Positions 21,851 to 31,451 of a DNA stretch of 64,000 nt are shown piece after piece; the first letter of the stretch is position 1; each line of letters starts with the position of its first letter. Location of the stretch: assembly GCA_012184525.1 (NCBI GenBank), contig WOFQ01000001.1:1178001-1242000 (forward strand), given 5' to 3'. Source of the DNA: Xenoacremonium recifei. Its lineage: Eukaryota; Ascomycota; Sordariomycetes; Hypocreales; Nectriaceae. The notes below the pieces were generated by a model. It was not told where the DNA came from. It saw only the letters and a list, made by a program, of their open reading frames with translations, and made no database searches. The translations under genes were made by a program, and so were the position numbers.

Positions 21851-22093
21851 ATGGGTTGCTGCTTCAGCGTTCCAGAGGAGGAACACCACGGGAGCTCCAG
21901 GCGTGATTCCCACTCCCGCCATGTCTACGGCGACTCAGGAGGCATGGAGCTGCGCAACATGAGCCGTCGCCAGTACGAGTCTGCCGATGGTGCATGGATT
22001 GCACGTCCACAGAGGGCGCGAACACACCATTCCGGCGGCCGTTCGAGGCATTCGCACTCCCACTCGCGTTCTTCTCGAAGTCGCCGGCATTGA
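21851..22093 (+). CDS. Small putatively myristoylated/palmitoylated protein MGCCFS-type
   Basis: A single-exon 80-aa frame starting MGCCFSVPEEEHHGSSRR. Gly2 with Ser6 fits an N-myristoylation signal. Cys3-Cys4 next to it are typical S-palmitoylation sites, so stable attachment to the cytosolic face of the plasma or endosomal membrane is predicted. The rest is highly polar: an acidic patch, then Ser/Arg/His-rich sequence ending in runs such as RSRHSHSHSRSSRSRRH, which could bind acidic lipid or be phosphorylated. No catalytic domain is visible. The start is favoured by the strong context CCAATGG and by the TATA box at 21671. The same architecture recurs in the next two genes on this strand, suggesting a local family. 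I do not recognise a named homologue. Confidence 0.6.
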   Translation: MGCCFSVPEEEHHGSSRRDSHSRHVYGDSGGMELRNMSRRQYESADGAWIARPQRARTHHSGGRSRHSHSHSRSSRSRRH

Positions 22094-23311
22094 GAGGGGA
22101 GTGATGATGGCGAAGAAGACCAGAGGATGATGCGGAGCCTGGTTTCAACCATATTGGGTTGAAATGCGACAGACATGGCTTGGACTTGTCGCCCTTGATA
22201 TATAATTGATAATAAACTGGCTTACAGTGAAGAAAGAGTGAACTGGTCGTAGCCCAGGATGATATACTTTTGAAGTGTGTGAAAGATGAGATGAAGTAAA
22301 TTCTGTGAAGGGGAGAGCCTAGGGTTATATACTTTTTCCTTCTCACCAATCTGTCATGATAATCTGGACGTTCCCCTTCTAGCTTTGAATTGTCAGACTG
22401 AACCTGTGCCTAAAAACACCAAAATGGTCACAATGGCATTCATCTGTGTAAGCCGTCTAGTTCACTGATCTGAGTTACATGCATCGGTGACTTTAGTTCA
22501 TAGAGCACAAGTAATAGGTCATCCGATCTTCTGATCAGGGCAAACAAAATCTGTATTACGTTTAACGTAGCGAGTTGCGGCTACGGAGTGACTCCAACTA
22601 TGCCCCTGTGAACTGCAAGTTGACAACGGAGTGCAGCCTGAGTTCTCTGCTTTCACGCGACATGACCAATGGGCCACCAGAGAACGAGCAATAGTGTGAC
22701 CTCCCCTGTCCAAACGTGTACTGTATCGGTTCTTGACATAACCGCCGCGAATGATTAATCACCGGACGTTCTCATGATCCTAGTGTAACTAGAGACGGAT
22801 GACAAACGAAGCAATCAACGGATATGACGAGCCGTGCCACAGCCACACGGGTGACTGCTCTGATACATGAGGCTGAAGTGTCAAAGCTCGTAGTCAGTCG
22901 TACTGTAACATCCGTTGACTCCCCTGCTCACTGAGTGGTGCGTGCAGAAGACGGTATCCTTTACACAAGCCGGAGTTACACGCGCAACGCCAACGGGAGT
23001 CGATTGGATATCCTCACTCACTCCTCTCTTAGTGCTAGTATTTGCCGAGAATCTATGAATAGCACGATGATAGTCATATTCGATTGGGCTCCTGTGGTAC
23101 CTGACAAGTAGCTCGAGCCCGACGGGTGAATCGATACAAACCAGCAAACACTCTGCCTCTGTGACCGTTTGCTACTTCCCGCATAAATACCACTTTCTCA
23201 CTCAGCCACCGAAGCAAAGCCTCCCGTTCACATCCCCTCAGTCACTGCCGTCTTCACAACTGCCTGCATAAGCCGTACATAACAAACCCGCGAGCCATAT
23301 ATATGCAAACA
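22094..23311. other. Intergenic region between the first and second MGC-type genes
   Basis: It holds the AT-rich 3' flank of the upstream gene (22180-22340) and the promoter of the downstream one, with a TATA-like GCATAAATAC at 23181-23190, about 130 bp before the start. No supportable frame between. Confidence 0.5.
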
Positions 23312-23605
23312 ATGGGTTGCCTGTGCTCGCGTCCGACCACACGCTCCCGTCGCAGCTCCTCAGAGTTGGAGGCTCGTAGGTCAGTTGTTGCACATTGTTC
23401 GCGAGATGAGACGAGACGAGACGGAAGCTGACCCGTAGCGTCTAGATCGGACTTCTGTGAGCCGCCCCCGAATAATGAGGCTGGCACGCCGGCTATCCTG
23501 GTGGAGGAGTTTCATGTTGGTGAGGAGGAGCCGCCTACGGAGAGCCGCTTCTCGGAATCGGATGATGGAGGGAGGCGGAGGTCGTGGATGAGGATGAGTC
23601 GGTAG
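23312..23605 (+). CDS. Small putatively lipidated protein MGCLCS-type, two exons
   Basis: Exons 23312-23379 and 23446-23605 give 75 aa. The 66-nt intron has a GTCAGT donor, a GCTGAC branch site and a CTAG acceptor. Joining creates one frame with no stop, while the unspliced frame ends within the intron. The protein begins MGCLCSRPTTRSRRSSSEL: Gly2/Ser6 for myristoylation, Cys3 and Cys5 for palmitoylation, and a following Arg/Ser cluster that would favour a negatively charged membrane. The second half is acidic (VEEFHVGEEEPPTESRFSESDDGG) with a basic end (RRRSWMRMSR). An in-frame ATG nine bases upstream (23303) would add MQT and block myristoylation, but the ATG at 23312 has the better context (ACAATGG). 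No known domain. It is a probable paralogue of its two neighbours by architecture rather than by overall sequence. Confidence 0.55.
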
Positions 23606-24058
23606 GGGATAGGGGAGAATAATGACTCGGAGGTCCTGATGAAAGTATGGTGGTGGCGCACGAGATCATACCGGAGGCATGTAGTGAGATGTGAGGATAA
23701 TGATTTCTCGTCATTGTTGTTGTGGTTTGTTGGCCATGTTTGAGTGTTGTCAAGGTACAGCGGGAGTCATAAGCTCGCTTCGAGGATAGACTAGATGAGT
23801 GTCTTTGTCTTGTCACTGCCTCACTACTGCCGTGTTTCTCTTCCTCTGTGAATACCATAGCAAACCCTCTTCCACTACAAACGCCTGTTCGTACTGATTC
23901 ACTTCCCAATATTACTCATTGTTCCCACTGCCCAATCGTAGCACCTGAATCCCGTGGACCGCAACAAAATAAAATCTCGGTTCACCAAAGCCATCTTCTC
24001 TCTTCTCCCTGCCAAAGCTTTCCGATCCATCATTTCCGATCCGGAAGCCATCGCCATC
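23606..24058. other. Intergenic region between second and third MGC-type genes
   Basis: It contains the 3' flank of the second gene and the leader of the third. The frame of the third gene stays open upstream to 23954, but the ATG at 24059 is preferred because it creates the MGCC start. Nothing else is recognised. Confidence 0.5.
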
Positions 24059-24574
24059 ATGGGCTGCTGCAAGTCCACCCAGAGCGCACATGAGAACGGC
24101 TTTCAAGACATGAGCCCCTCGCGACCGAGCACCAACTCTCCTGCAGAATCATACACCGAAGCGGGATCTTCATCTTTCTCCCCTCCTCCTGCGGCTCAAT
24201 CGTCTGTCAATTACTCCAGGCCTCTTTCCGCGCCGCTGATGTTCGGTAACAGCAATGCCAACAATAGCAACACTATCGACGCTCCTCCGCCGCAAACACA
24301 CGACTGGGGTGAGCCTCGCCCTGCGACGCCCGAGCAGATTGCTGCACCGGTACTGCCCGATGTGATCGAACGCCCGAACGAGGCGCACACGGAGACGTAT
24401 CCGGCCGAAATGAGCACGGGAGAAGAACACAAAATGGATTCGACAGTCAACGAACCCGATTCGATGCCGTCCGAAGCCCCAGAGGTTCCTCCAAAGACGA
24501 AGGATAGTCGAGGAAGCTCGAGCTCAAGTTCGAGTTCGAGCTCCAATTCCGGTTCGAAGCCTGATAAGGAATGA
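24059..24574 (+). CDS. Small putatively lipidated protein MGCCKS-type
   Basis: A single-exon frame of 171 aa from MGCCKSTQSAHENGF. Gly2, Cys3-Cys4 and Ser6 match a dual acylation signal, as in the two preceding genes. The remainder is predicted to be disordered: rich in Ser, Pro, Asn and acidic residues, with PPPAAQ and PPPQTHDWGEP segments and a C-terminal poly-Ser tract of about ten residues ending NSGSKPDKE. No enzyme or binding domain is visible. A longer start at 23954 (MDRNKIKSRF) is in frame and cannot be excluded; it would remove the acylation signal. The match of MGCCxS with the gene at 21851 favours the shorter form. The role is unknown; a membrane-tethered scaffold or signalling adaptor is only an inference from architecture. 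Confidence 0.6.
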   Translation: MGCCKSTQSAHENGFQDMSPSRPSTNSPAESYTEAGSSSFSPPPAAQSSVNYSRPLSAPLMFGNSNANNSNTIDAPPPQTHDWGEPRPATPEQIAAPVLPDVIERPNEAHTETYPAEMSTGEEHKMDSTVNEPDSMPSEAPEVPPKTKDSRGSSSSSSSSSSNSGSKPDKE

Positions 24575-25131
24575 TCACATGGATACAACGGAAGAAAGGG
24601 AAGGGAGCTGCAGTTTTTGTTGGACGCGATTGCCTAAAGTATCTAGAAAAGATAAGAAATCTATTATTACGGTCATAATTATGGATATGTCGTCTAAGAA
24701 GAGGATTTTGTCATCCACCAGACCAGCCTCCAGTTTCGGACCATCGAAGGCAAAATGTCACGAAGTGGGAAGGTCGTAGATGATTTTTCGTGTTCAAGAG
24801 TTTGTAACCTGGGAAGCAGCTAATCTTCCCGTCAAGTCTTCCCTTCCGTCCTCGAACTCGTAAGTAGTCGAATGGAAGTTTATAGTGAATAGGTAGACAG
24901 TTCCTTCTTGAGTCTGCCCACTTGGGACTTGCCTTGATGCTGAACAATGGATGCTCCTTCCTCGGACTAGTACAGGTACTCGAACGTTTCTCTCGCATTC
25001 TCATCTTTCTCTTTCTTCTCGCCTCACTTTCTCACCCCAGCATCATTTTCAGCCCCAATCCATCATCATCACGCTCGTTTAGCACTACTAGGCATCTTTC
25101 GTTTACATTATTGATAGCCCATCCACAAGCC
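24575..25131. other. Intergenic region upstream of the copper transporter gene
   Basis: It holds the 3' flank of the third MGC-type gene and the promoter/leader of the Ctr gene, which becomes pyrimidine-rich from 24995. No supportable frame or RNA gene. Confidence 0.5.
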
Positions 25132-26182
25132 ATGGATATGGACATGTCCTCGATGGACTCGGCCACTGGCCTTGCCACTACGCTTGCCACTCATGTTCTG
25201 GCCACCGTAACCACTGTATTGACACAACCAGCAGCAGCTACGTCAACCCCTGAGGTAGCGGAGATGGACGTCAATGAAAGTGACGGTGCTTGCAAGATGT
25301 CGGTAGGGGCTCCCTCCCTGCTCCCTATTCTTTGTTGTAATTATCTCCTAACCCTAACCGCAGATGCTGTTCAATTTATACACAGTCGACGCGTGTTTCT
25401 TCTCCGAGGAATGGCGCATCACGTCCAAAGGATTGTTCGTGGCCGCATGCATCATTGCCTTCTTCCTGGCTTCCTCGATGGAAGTGCTTCGTCGCCTCGT
25501 GGCTTGGTACGATGAAATGCTCGTCAGCCAGCATATTGAAAAGTTCCGACCCAAAGGCGAGACTAAAGAAGGCATTCAAATGAAGGTACTCGGCAGACAA
25601 GCCACTGAAACAACGGATACTGCATCTACAGTCACAACACCCGGCCCTCGAACCCGAGCTTCTGAAGATCCAGATGCCATCACGCCAGCTCCCCCTCTCC
25701 AGCCCGCTGTTCCCCAGAACGATACTACGACGAGTGATGTCTCCGAGACCAAGGAGGTCCAGGGCCCGATCCCGATCCCAGCGTTCCATCCAACTCCATG
25801 GAATCAGTTGATTCGCACGATCCTTCACACGCTGCAATTTTCCTTCTCGTATTTTATCATGCTCTTCGCCATGTACTACAATGGTAAGGCTTCGGCTCTT
25901 GGCAGCGTTGATCCTGAGCTGATCTCTCTCGCAGTCTACATTCTCGTTTCCATCGTTGCTGGTATCTTCATAACATTCCTCGTCGCCCAATGGAGGGATC
26001 TATACCTAGGGTCAGTTTTGACACTTTCACACGGCCCACTTGCTCTATTGCATAGGCAGAAATGCTGATGTGAAAGTAGCGATCCAGGAGACAGGGAAGC
26101 GAGAAAACGCTGGTCATTCCTAGAGTGGAAGAACAACAATAAAGGCCTCCCCAAAAAAGACAACGTCGAGAAAGAAAGGTAG
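25132..26182 (+). CDS. Ctr-family copper transporter
   Basis: Exons 25132-25302, 25364-25883, 25935-26010 and 26080-26182 total 870 nt, 289 aa. Ctr proteins form trimers that import Cu(I) at the plasma membrane or release it from vacuoles. The N-terminus is Met-rich (MDMDMSSMDS). Then comes the family signature CKMSMLFNLYTVDACFFSEE, formed across the first intron, and helix 1 (GLFVAACIIAFFLASSMEV). A long polar loop of about 110 residues leads to helix 2 (LHTLQFSFSYFIMLFAMYYN) with the M-x3-M copper motif (MLFAM). Helix 3 is VYILVSIVAGIFITFLVAQW. It lacks the GxxxG packing motif usual in this helix, which is unusual. No CxC or HCH metal motif is seen at the C-terminus, which is a short basic tail. 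The first intron contains CCTAACCCTAAC around its branch site. Paralogue type (plasma membrane or vacuolar) cannot be assigned. Confidence 0.88.
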
Positions 26183-26904
26183 GGCCAGAAACTACTCATC
26201 CTCGTCACCATCTGTGGGCTCGCTGTCGTGCAGGGCCTCATCAACTTAGCCAGAGCTTCAAGACGGCCTCGACGTTGGGTACAACGCTGGGGAAACAGGG
26301 CACTTGGAGCTATGAGATGGTACGGAAGGGTGTTCCTTGATGAGCTGCATACAGCTTGGGATTATTGTAAACCTTTCCTGACTTCCCTGGCTTTTTGGAA
26401 TGGGTGTCTTCAATCCTGGGCTTATTTTGTTGCAAGCCTTGCAAACCTTGCAAGCCTTGCGTGCTGAGCGTGTGGCTTCCTCTTCATCAGCTAGGACATT
26501 TCAGCAGTGCAGGGACATGTGGTTTGCAGCAGCGTTTTGTATTTTTCTTCAATCCATAGAGAAAGCCTGGTAATCACAGCATTTGAAAGAGATTGAGAGC
26601 GAATCGTTGGTGAGGTGCTGGCGAGGCTTAAGGGTGATTACCCTTTTCGGAATAACCGGGTGGCTGACAAATTGGGGATTGTGAAGGAGGCGAAGCCAGC
26701 ACCTGCTTCAATACACCAGGCACGGATAACTCTGCGCTTGACTCTCATCACCACCAACCTGATTCTGTCTTTGAAGCCAAGCCAATTGATTGCTTTGCCT
26801 TCATTGTTCCAATTCTTATCAATATTGTCGCCTCCGGTCACCAGCACCGCTGGGACTCCATGGGCTAGCAGACGCCTGAATCGCAAGACCCCCAAAACAT
26901 CACC
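26183..26904. other. Intergenic region between Ctr and Zn2Cys6 genes
   Basis: 3' flank of the Ctr gene and promoter of the regulator gene, both on the plus strand. A 79-codon frame at 26228-26467 continues from the end of the Ctr gene but lies beyond its stop and shows no domain. Nothing else is recognised. Confidence 0.5.
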
Positions 26905-28824
26905 ATGTCCATGCTGCGTCAGTTCATGTCGGCCAAGGTGCGCTCCAACAACGGCTGCTGGACGTGCCGCCTCCGCCGCAAGAAATGCGACGAGACACGC
27001 CCCGAGTGCGACGCCTGTCGCGCCCTGGAAATCACGTGCTACTTCCAGGACGACAAGCCGGAGTGGATGGACTCGGGCCCGCGCCAGAAGGACATGGCCG
27101 AGCGCATCAAGGCGCAGGTCAAGAAGCAGGCCAGCCAGCGCCGGGACCGCAAGTATATGGAGATGCTGGAGGCGGGCACGCGCGGCGTCTCCCTCGGCGG
27201 CGGCGAGGAGCCTGCTTCTGCTTCTGCCCCGACCCGAGCCCCCGGCGATGGTCCGGACCCGACGTCCGGTATGTCCATGTCCGGGGCGTCCGACACCGAT
27301 CCGGCCTCAGTCCCGTCTGTCTCGGCGTCGGGATCCTCGGCACAGGGGCCTGGGTCGACGCCCTCGTCTAGCAATGCCAGCGGAAACTCGCCCCCGGAGA
27401 TTCCCTGGCATAACCAGCTCATCCGTGGACGACCGGCCGAAGCCGGCACCAAGAACAGCATAGCGAACGTCAGCATTGACGACTCCGATGTGCACTTCAT
27501 CATGATTTATCTCGACTACGTCTTTCCCTACTTCTTCCCCTACTATCGACCGCCAGTACTCGCCGGTGGCCGCGGCTGGGTGCTTGATGTGCTTCAGAGC
27601 AACAAGTCTGTCTGGCATACGGCCATCTCGCTGGCGTCGTACTTCTTCAGCATTATGCTAGCTGATGGCGGGAAAGAGCACGAGGAATGTACCAATCGCA
27701 TGGTTCACCGGCTGCAGGGCCAACTTGAGATGGGCCTGCGCGAGCTGCAGCGTGAGATGTGCGCCATCAACCTGCCCGGCTACCGCCCAGACATCCAGGA
27801 GCGCCTATTAGTCATGCAGGGCGTCCTTCAGATGCTCATCTTTGAGGTTGCTACGAGCAACAAGGACACCTGGAAGATGCACCTTGACGCTGCTATCGCC
27901 ATGTTCGTGCAGATTCTGCCGGACCCCGAACGCTGGAGCGACACCGTCCTGAGCCTGGCGAGTCATGTATGGCCGCCCCCGGATATGGGCGCGAAGAGGC
28001 CTTTTAGCACCAATCAAGCTGCCCTGCGATTCTTCACAGCCAATATCTTCTACCTCGACGTCATGTCCAGCATCACCCTCGAGCGTGCGCCGCGGCTGCA
28101 CCACTATCAATCGGCGGTGATACCGGGCTGCAACGAGAACAACTGCGGCGTGGCCTCGGTTGGCCCTCTATTCATGGAGGAGTACCTCGGTCTACAGAAC
28201 TGGGTTGTCCAGATTCTAGGTGACGTGGCTGCGCTGGATGCTTGGAAAAAGGAGCAGAAGAAGGCAGGCTCACTGTCGATGAGTGAGCTCGTCCAGCGCG
28301 GCCAAGTCATCGAGCAAGCCATCAAGGGCGGGCTGTCGATGATGGAGGCTGAAGCTCAACGCCTCCCGACTGCCGTTTCGCTTTCTACAATGCCTGTTGA
28401 CCCTCTCCCCTCTCTGGGACACAGGACCGAAGACAAAAACCCGGCCATCCTCATGTACAACATGATATGGCTACAGGCTGTGCTGACATATCTATACGTC
28501 GTCATCAGTGGGTGGCAGCCATCAAGCCCAGAGATCAGATACTCGGTGGCTCGCACGACGACACTGCTTGGCACTTTGTCACTGGACTCGTGTCTACGCA
28601 CGCTGGTATGGCCGTTCTGTATCGCCGGCTGCCTGTCACCGCCCGAGGACGAAGAAAAGTATCGCGCCATGGTGCGTCGCATGGGGTGTCTGCAGATTTT
28701 TGGCACGGTGCGTGAGGCCTTGGAGATTATGGAGCGAGTGTGGGCGCGACGGGACCGTATTGATGAGAGCTGGGATGTGGCTAAGTGCCTGCGTATTTTG
28801 GGACATGGCGTTTTGTTGATTTGA
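26905..28824 (+). CDS. Zn2Cys6 fungal transcription factor
   Basis: A single-exon frame of 639 aa. The N-terminus has the binuclear zinc cluster with six cysteines at 18, 21, 28, 35, 38 and 45 (CWTCRLRRKKCDETRPEC, then DACRALEITC). It is followed by a basic linker (QVKKQASQRRDRKYMEM), a Ser/Pro-rich spacer, and from about 180 a long helical regulatory region of the Fungal_trans_2 type (DDSDVHFIMIYLDYVFPYFF, then AISLASYFFSIMLADGG). Such proteins are nuclear and regulate promoters carrying CGG triplets. Targets cannot be inferred from sequence. The start at 26905 places the zinc cluster 17 residues in, as usual. It is co-directional with the Ctr gene 0.7 kb upstream, but a regulatory link to copper is not shown. 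Confidence 0.93.
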   Translation: MSMLRQFMSAKVRSNNGCWTCRLRRKKCDETRPECDACRALEITCYFQDDKPEWMDSGPRQKDMAERIKAQVKKQASQRRDRKYMEMLEAGTRGVSLGGGEEPASASAPTRAPGDGPDPTSGMSMSGASDTDPASVPSVSASGSSAQGPGSTPSSSNASGNSPPEIPWHNQLIRGRPAEAGTKNSIANVSIDDSDVHFIMIYLDYVFPYFFPYYRPPVLAGGRGWVLDVLQSNKSVWHTAISLASYFFSIMLADGGKEHEECTNRMVHRLQGQLEMGLRELQREMCAINLPGYRPDIQERLLVMQGVLQMLIFEVATSNKDTWKMHLDAAIAMFVQILPDPERWSDTVLSLASHVWPPPDMGAKRPFSTNQAALRFFTANIFYLDVMSSITLERAPRLHHYQSAVIPGCNENNCGVASVGPLFMEEYLGLQNWVVQILGDVAALDAWKKEQKKAGSLSMSELVQRGQVIEQAIKGGLSMMEAEAQRLPTAVSLSTMPVDPLPSLGHRTEDKNPAILMYNMIWLQAVLTYLYVVISGWQPSSPEIRYSVARTTTLLGTLSLDSCLRTLVWPFCIAGCLSPPEDEEKYRAMVRRMGCLQIFGTVREALEIMERVWARRDRIDESWDVAKCLRILGHGVLLI

Positions 28825-29142
28825 TGATACCATTTATGACTCTTGTTGGGCACGACTGGTCGGAAAAGGGGATAGGATATGGGAACCTCTAGGCGTTGGA
28901 ACAAATGCGAGTCCCTGTTGTAATTTGACTTCACAGTTGGACAAGTGAATATAAACGCAACAAACTTTTTTTGTGTTATTTTTGGCTATCTTTTCGTATA
29001 CGACGCCCAATCTATCCAGTAGACATTACCGCTGTGAAGCCCGAATCCAATCCTGAAACCAAAACCCATTCCCGAGAAACACGATCTACGTATTAGTTGA
29101 AGCCCATTTATTTGTGTTTGTGTGTGTGTGTGTGTGTCCTTT
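28825..29142. other. Intergenic region between convergent genes with a TG microsatellite
   Basis: It holds the 3' flank of the regulator gene and, from the other side, the 3' flank of the minus-strand frame ending at 29143. A (TG)n run of about nine units lies at 29119-29137. Confidence 0.6.
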
Positions 29143-29583
29143 TCATTCCTTTCCCTTTCGCGATCCAAACAGTGTCTGCCGCTTCTCCAGCAGCCCGAGA
29201 TCCCACCAGCCCTCAAGACGCTCCATGACGGTGCGCCGCTTCGACCGCACGCGCTCCAGCAACGGACTGCGCGGCGAGTGCAGCGTCGCGGGAATCGCCG
29301 GCAGCGGGGGCAGGGACTCGATGGGCTGCGGCGTCTGGCGCACGCGGACAGACCGGACGGGGATCGTTGCGGGTGCCGGGGGTGGCGGCAGCGGCGGCGG
29401 CGGTGATGGCGGGATCCAGGGCATGTGGCCGCTCTCGGCGTCGCTGGAGTCGCTGTCGAACCGCTTCTCCGGATGCGCCGACATGGCCATGGTGCCCAGG
29501 CTGCGGCCCCGAGCCCGTGAAGTCACTATCCCGGGGGCCGGACCGAAGCCGTCCGCCGCCGCCGCCACACCCCGGCCGCACCC
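29143..29583 (-). CDS. Proline-rich frame continuing beyond the MARVEL stop: alternative C-terminus or separate gene
   Basis: After the TGA of the MARVEL gene the same frame stays open for 146 codons. It includes HMPWIPPSPPPPLPPPPAP and a basic, conserved-looking end, RRTVMERLEGWWDLGLLEKR, then QTLFGSRKGKE. Composition and codon choice look coding. Three readings are possible. (1) A small separate gene from the ATG at 29490 (context ACCATGG), about 115 aa. (2) A spliced C-terminal extension of the MARVEL protein; a weak GTTGAG donor before the stop and an ATAG acceptor would remove it in frame. (3) A nonsense change or readthrough at a former CGA codon. I cannot decide from sequence alone. 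No domain is recognised. Confidence 0.45.
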   Translation of the reverse strand, partial: GCGRGVAAAADGFGPAPGIVTSRARGRSLGTMAMSAHPEKRFDSDSSDAESGHMPWIPPSPPPPLPPPPAPATIPVRSVRVRQTPQPIESLPPLPAIPATLHSPRSPLLERVRSKRRTVMERLEGWWDLGLLEKRQTLFGSRKGKE

Positions 29584-30209
29584 TCAACCCTCAATGTCCT
29601 TGATCTGCTGGGCGGAAGACGAGCCCTTGGTGCGCTTCCACAGGCAGATGGCGACGACGGCGGAGAAGGCGAAGAGCACGCACAGGGCGATGCTGAAGCC
29701 CCAGATGGCCTTGATCTCGTAGCAGCTGGCCTTGTCGGGGTCGACCCAGGCGAAGGTGTTGGAGTCGGCGTGGTAGACGTTGTGGAAGAGCGAGTTGATG
29801 AAGTTGGCCGTGTTGCCGTGCTTGGGGAAGGACGGGCAGGACAGGTAGCTGACGGGCTTGCCGACGGTGACAGCTACTACAATGCAGGCGATGAGGATGG
29901 CGGCGTCGGCGCCCGTGGCGATGAGGAGCGGGAGCATGTAGTCCCAGTAGAGGATGTAGGAGATGACGATGTAGAGCGTGGCGATGCAGGCCTGTCCTTG
30001 TTAGCCCCTTATATCACTTAGCGAGTTGAGTCTTCACTTACAACAACCAGTGTGCCGATGAGGGCCGACGGCGCTTTGTAGTCAGCCACCACCATCTCCG
30101 AGATGAAGTTGGACGTCAGTCCAATAATAACAATCAGCGAAATAAGCTGCAGAGCGCGCATGGCCGAGAAGGTCACGCCGAGCGCGCCATTAGCGGGCGG
30201 AGAAGCCAT
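29584..30209 (-). CDS. MARVEL-domain four-helix membrane protein
   Basis: Exons 30042-30209 and 29584-29991, split by a GTAAGT intron, give 191 aa. The protein has four hydrophobic helices: ALQLISLIVIIGLTSNFI; ALIGTLVVACIATLYIVISYI (built across the intron); LPLLIATGADAAILIACIVVAV; and IWGFSIALCVLFAFSAVVAI. The extracellular loop before helix 4 holds the paired cysteines (YLSCPSF and KASCYEI) typical of fungal MARVEL proteins, and the cytosolic end is LWKRTKGSSSAQQ. Fungal relatives, such as the Nce102 group, organise plasma-membrane microdomains or take part in unconventional export. Assignment to the MARVEL superfamily is firm; the subgroup is not. See the preceding entry for the in-frame continuation after its stop. 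Confidence 0.85.
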
Positions 30210-31451
30210 TCTTGCAAGAGTCGCAGGCGTAACGAGCGAGAGGCGCGGGCGCGAAGTAATGCCGTTGGTGCGCAGCGGGAAGTGCTTTGCGTAGAAGGGG
30301 AGCGAGGCCGTGGGGGAGGAAATCTTGTCGATGTTGTGTCCGCGCCTAGTCTGAGGCGAGGAGGGGTGCTTTATAACGATGACTGACTGACCCGAGTCGA
30401 AGAGAGTGGCTGGAAGTTGTTGCTGGACGTTGGAAGACAGACAATGGGTAAGTTGAAGACAATGAAGGCGTGTCTAGTAAGAGAGAGAAGAAACCCAAAG
30501 CAAAAACCTCACAAAGGAAATCAGACAAAAGAAAAAAAAAGAGAAGAGGGGAAAGGTTGAGATGCTTGGAGTCGATTGTTGTGCTTGCTGGAGAGAAGAC
30601 AGGACAAAGACTGCCGCCGCGCATCTTTATACACCTTTGTCTCGCCGCACCTCACACATCAACAGAGCCGCAGCCAGGCTTGTTTCCAAATACAGCAACG
30701 ACCATCCAGCCGCGCATGTTTCAGGCGACTGTCCAGCGTCCCGTCTCGCGGCCTCTATCATCCAGCTCTGACACACCCGCCTGTAAAGACAGCCGCCGTG
30801 ATGTGGCCAATCAGGCGTCGGCGCCGGGGTGCGGTCGCGATCCCGGAGCAGCGCTTGATTGGCCCGGCGCTAAGGCGGAGCGGTAGCCGCGCAGCGGCCG
30901 GACATGGCTGTTAGGCATGGGAAATCGTTGGGCGAGAGGCGCTCGCGGATGCGCTGGGTTGTCGCCCGCGGTTCGTGGGGAGGCGGAGGGTTTGGGAGGC
31001 GGTCGCAGGTTGGGCGAAATGAAATGAAAGCCAGTCTTTTTTTAGGCGGGCTGGGTTGCAATGGTGCTGTACGGATACGTAAAAGCCTGCGATGCAAGTC
31101 CCGATGGGCTGGGTGGCCGGAAAGCCGGTCGTGCAGTCTTGAGATGTCTTCCCTGTCTCGTGCGATGCGTGAACCATTCCTGGGTCTGTATGCTTGGGCG
31201 CAGATCCTGCAATGTTAGCTGCGTGCGACTCATTGGACGGTGCTTCTGCTGCAGAGATCGTTGGAGTGTGGTGACAAGTCATGTCAGTTCATTTTGTGCG
31301 CCGGACGCCTATCTAGGAGCCTATCATTAGAACAAATTGCATCCCCTCTTTGCTTATGCTGAACGATCTCAAGGCTAAAGTTGCCTGATAAAGGTGGCTG
31401 ATGGTATGTGTATGCCCACGGTGAGTTGATGATGTTGGGCGATTCGAGACA
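30210..31451. other. Intergenic region between MARVEL promoter and epsin 3' end
   Basis: Both neighbours are on the minus strand. The left part is promoter and leader of the MARVEL gene, with an A-rich tract at 30500-30545 on the plus strand. The right part is the 3' flank of the epsin gene. No supportable frame or RNA gene. Confidence 0.5.

Noticed and set aside
26228..26467. 79-codon frame after the Ctr gene as an extra C-terminal exon
   Set aside because: The Ctr frame ends at 26182 in all junction models that keep the helices. This segment has no membrane or metal motif.
4341..28824. A metal/NO gene cluster (flavohemoglobin, ZIP, hemerythrin-like, Ctr, Zn2Cys6)
   Set aside because: Genes are spread over 24 kb among unrelated ones (STI1, beta-glucosidase, MGC proteins), and no shared regulatory motif was seen.
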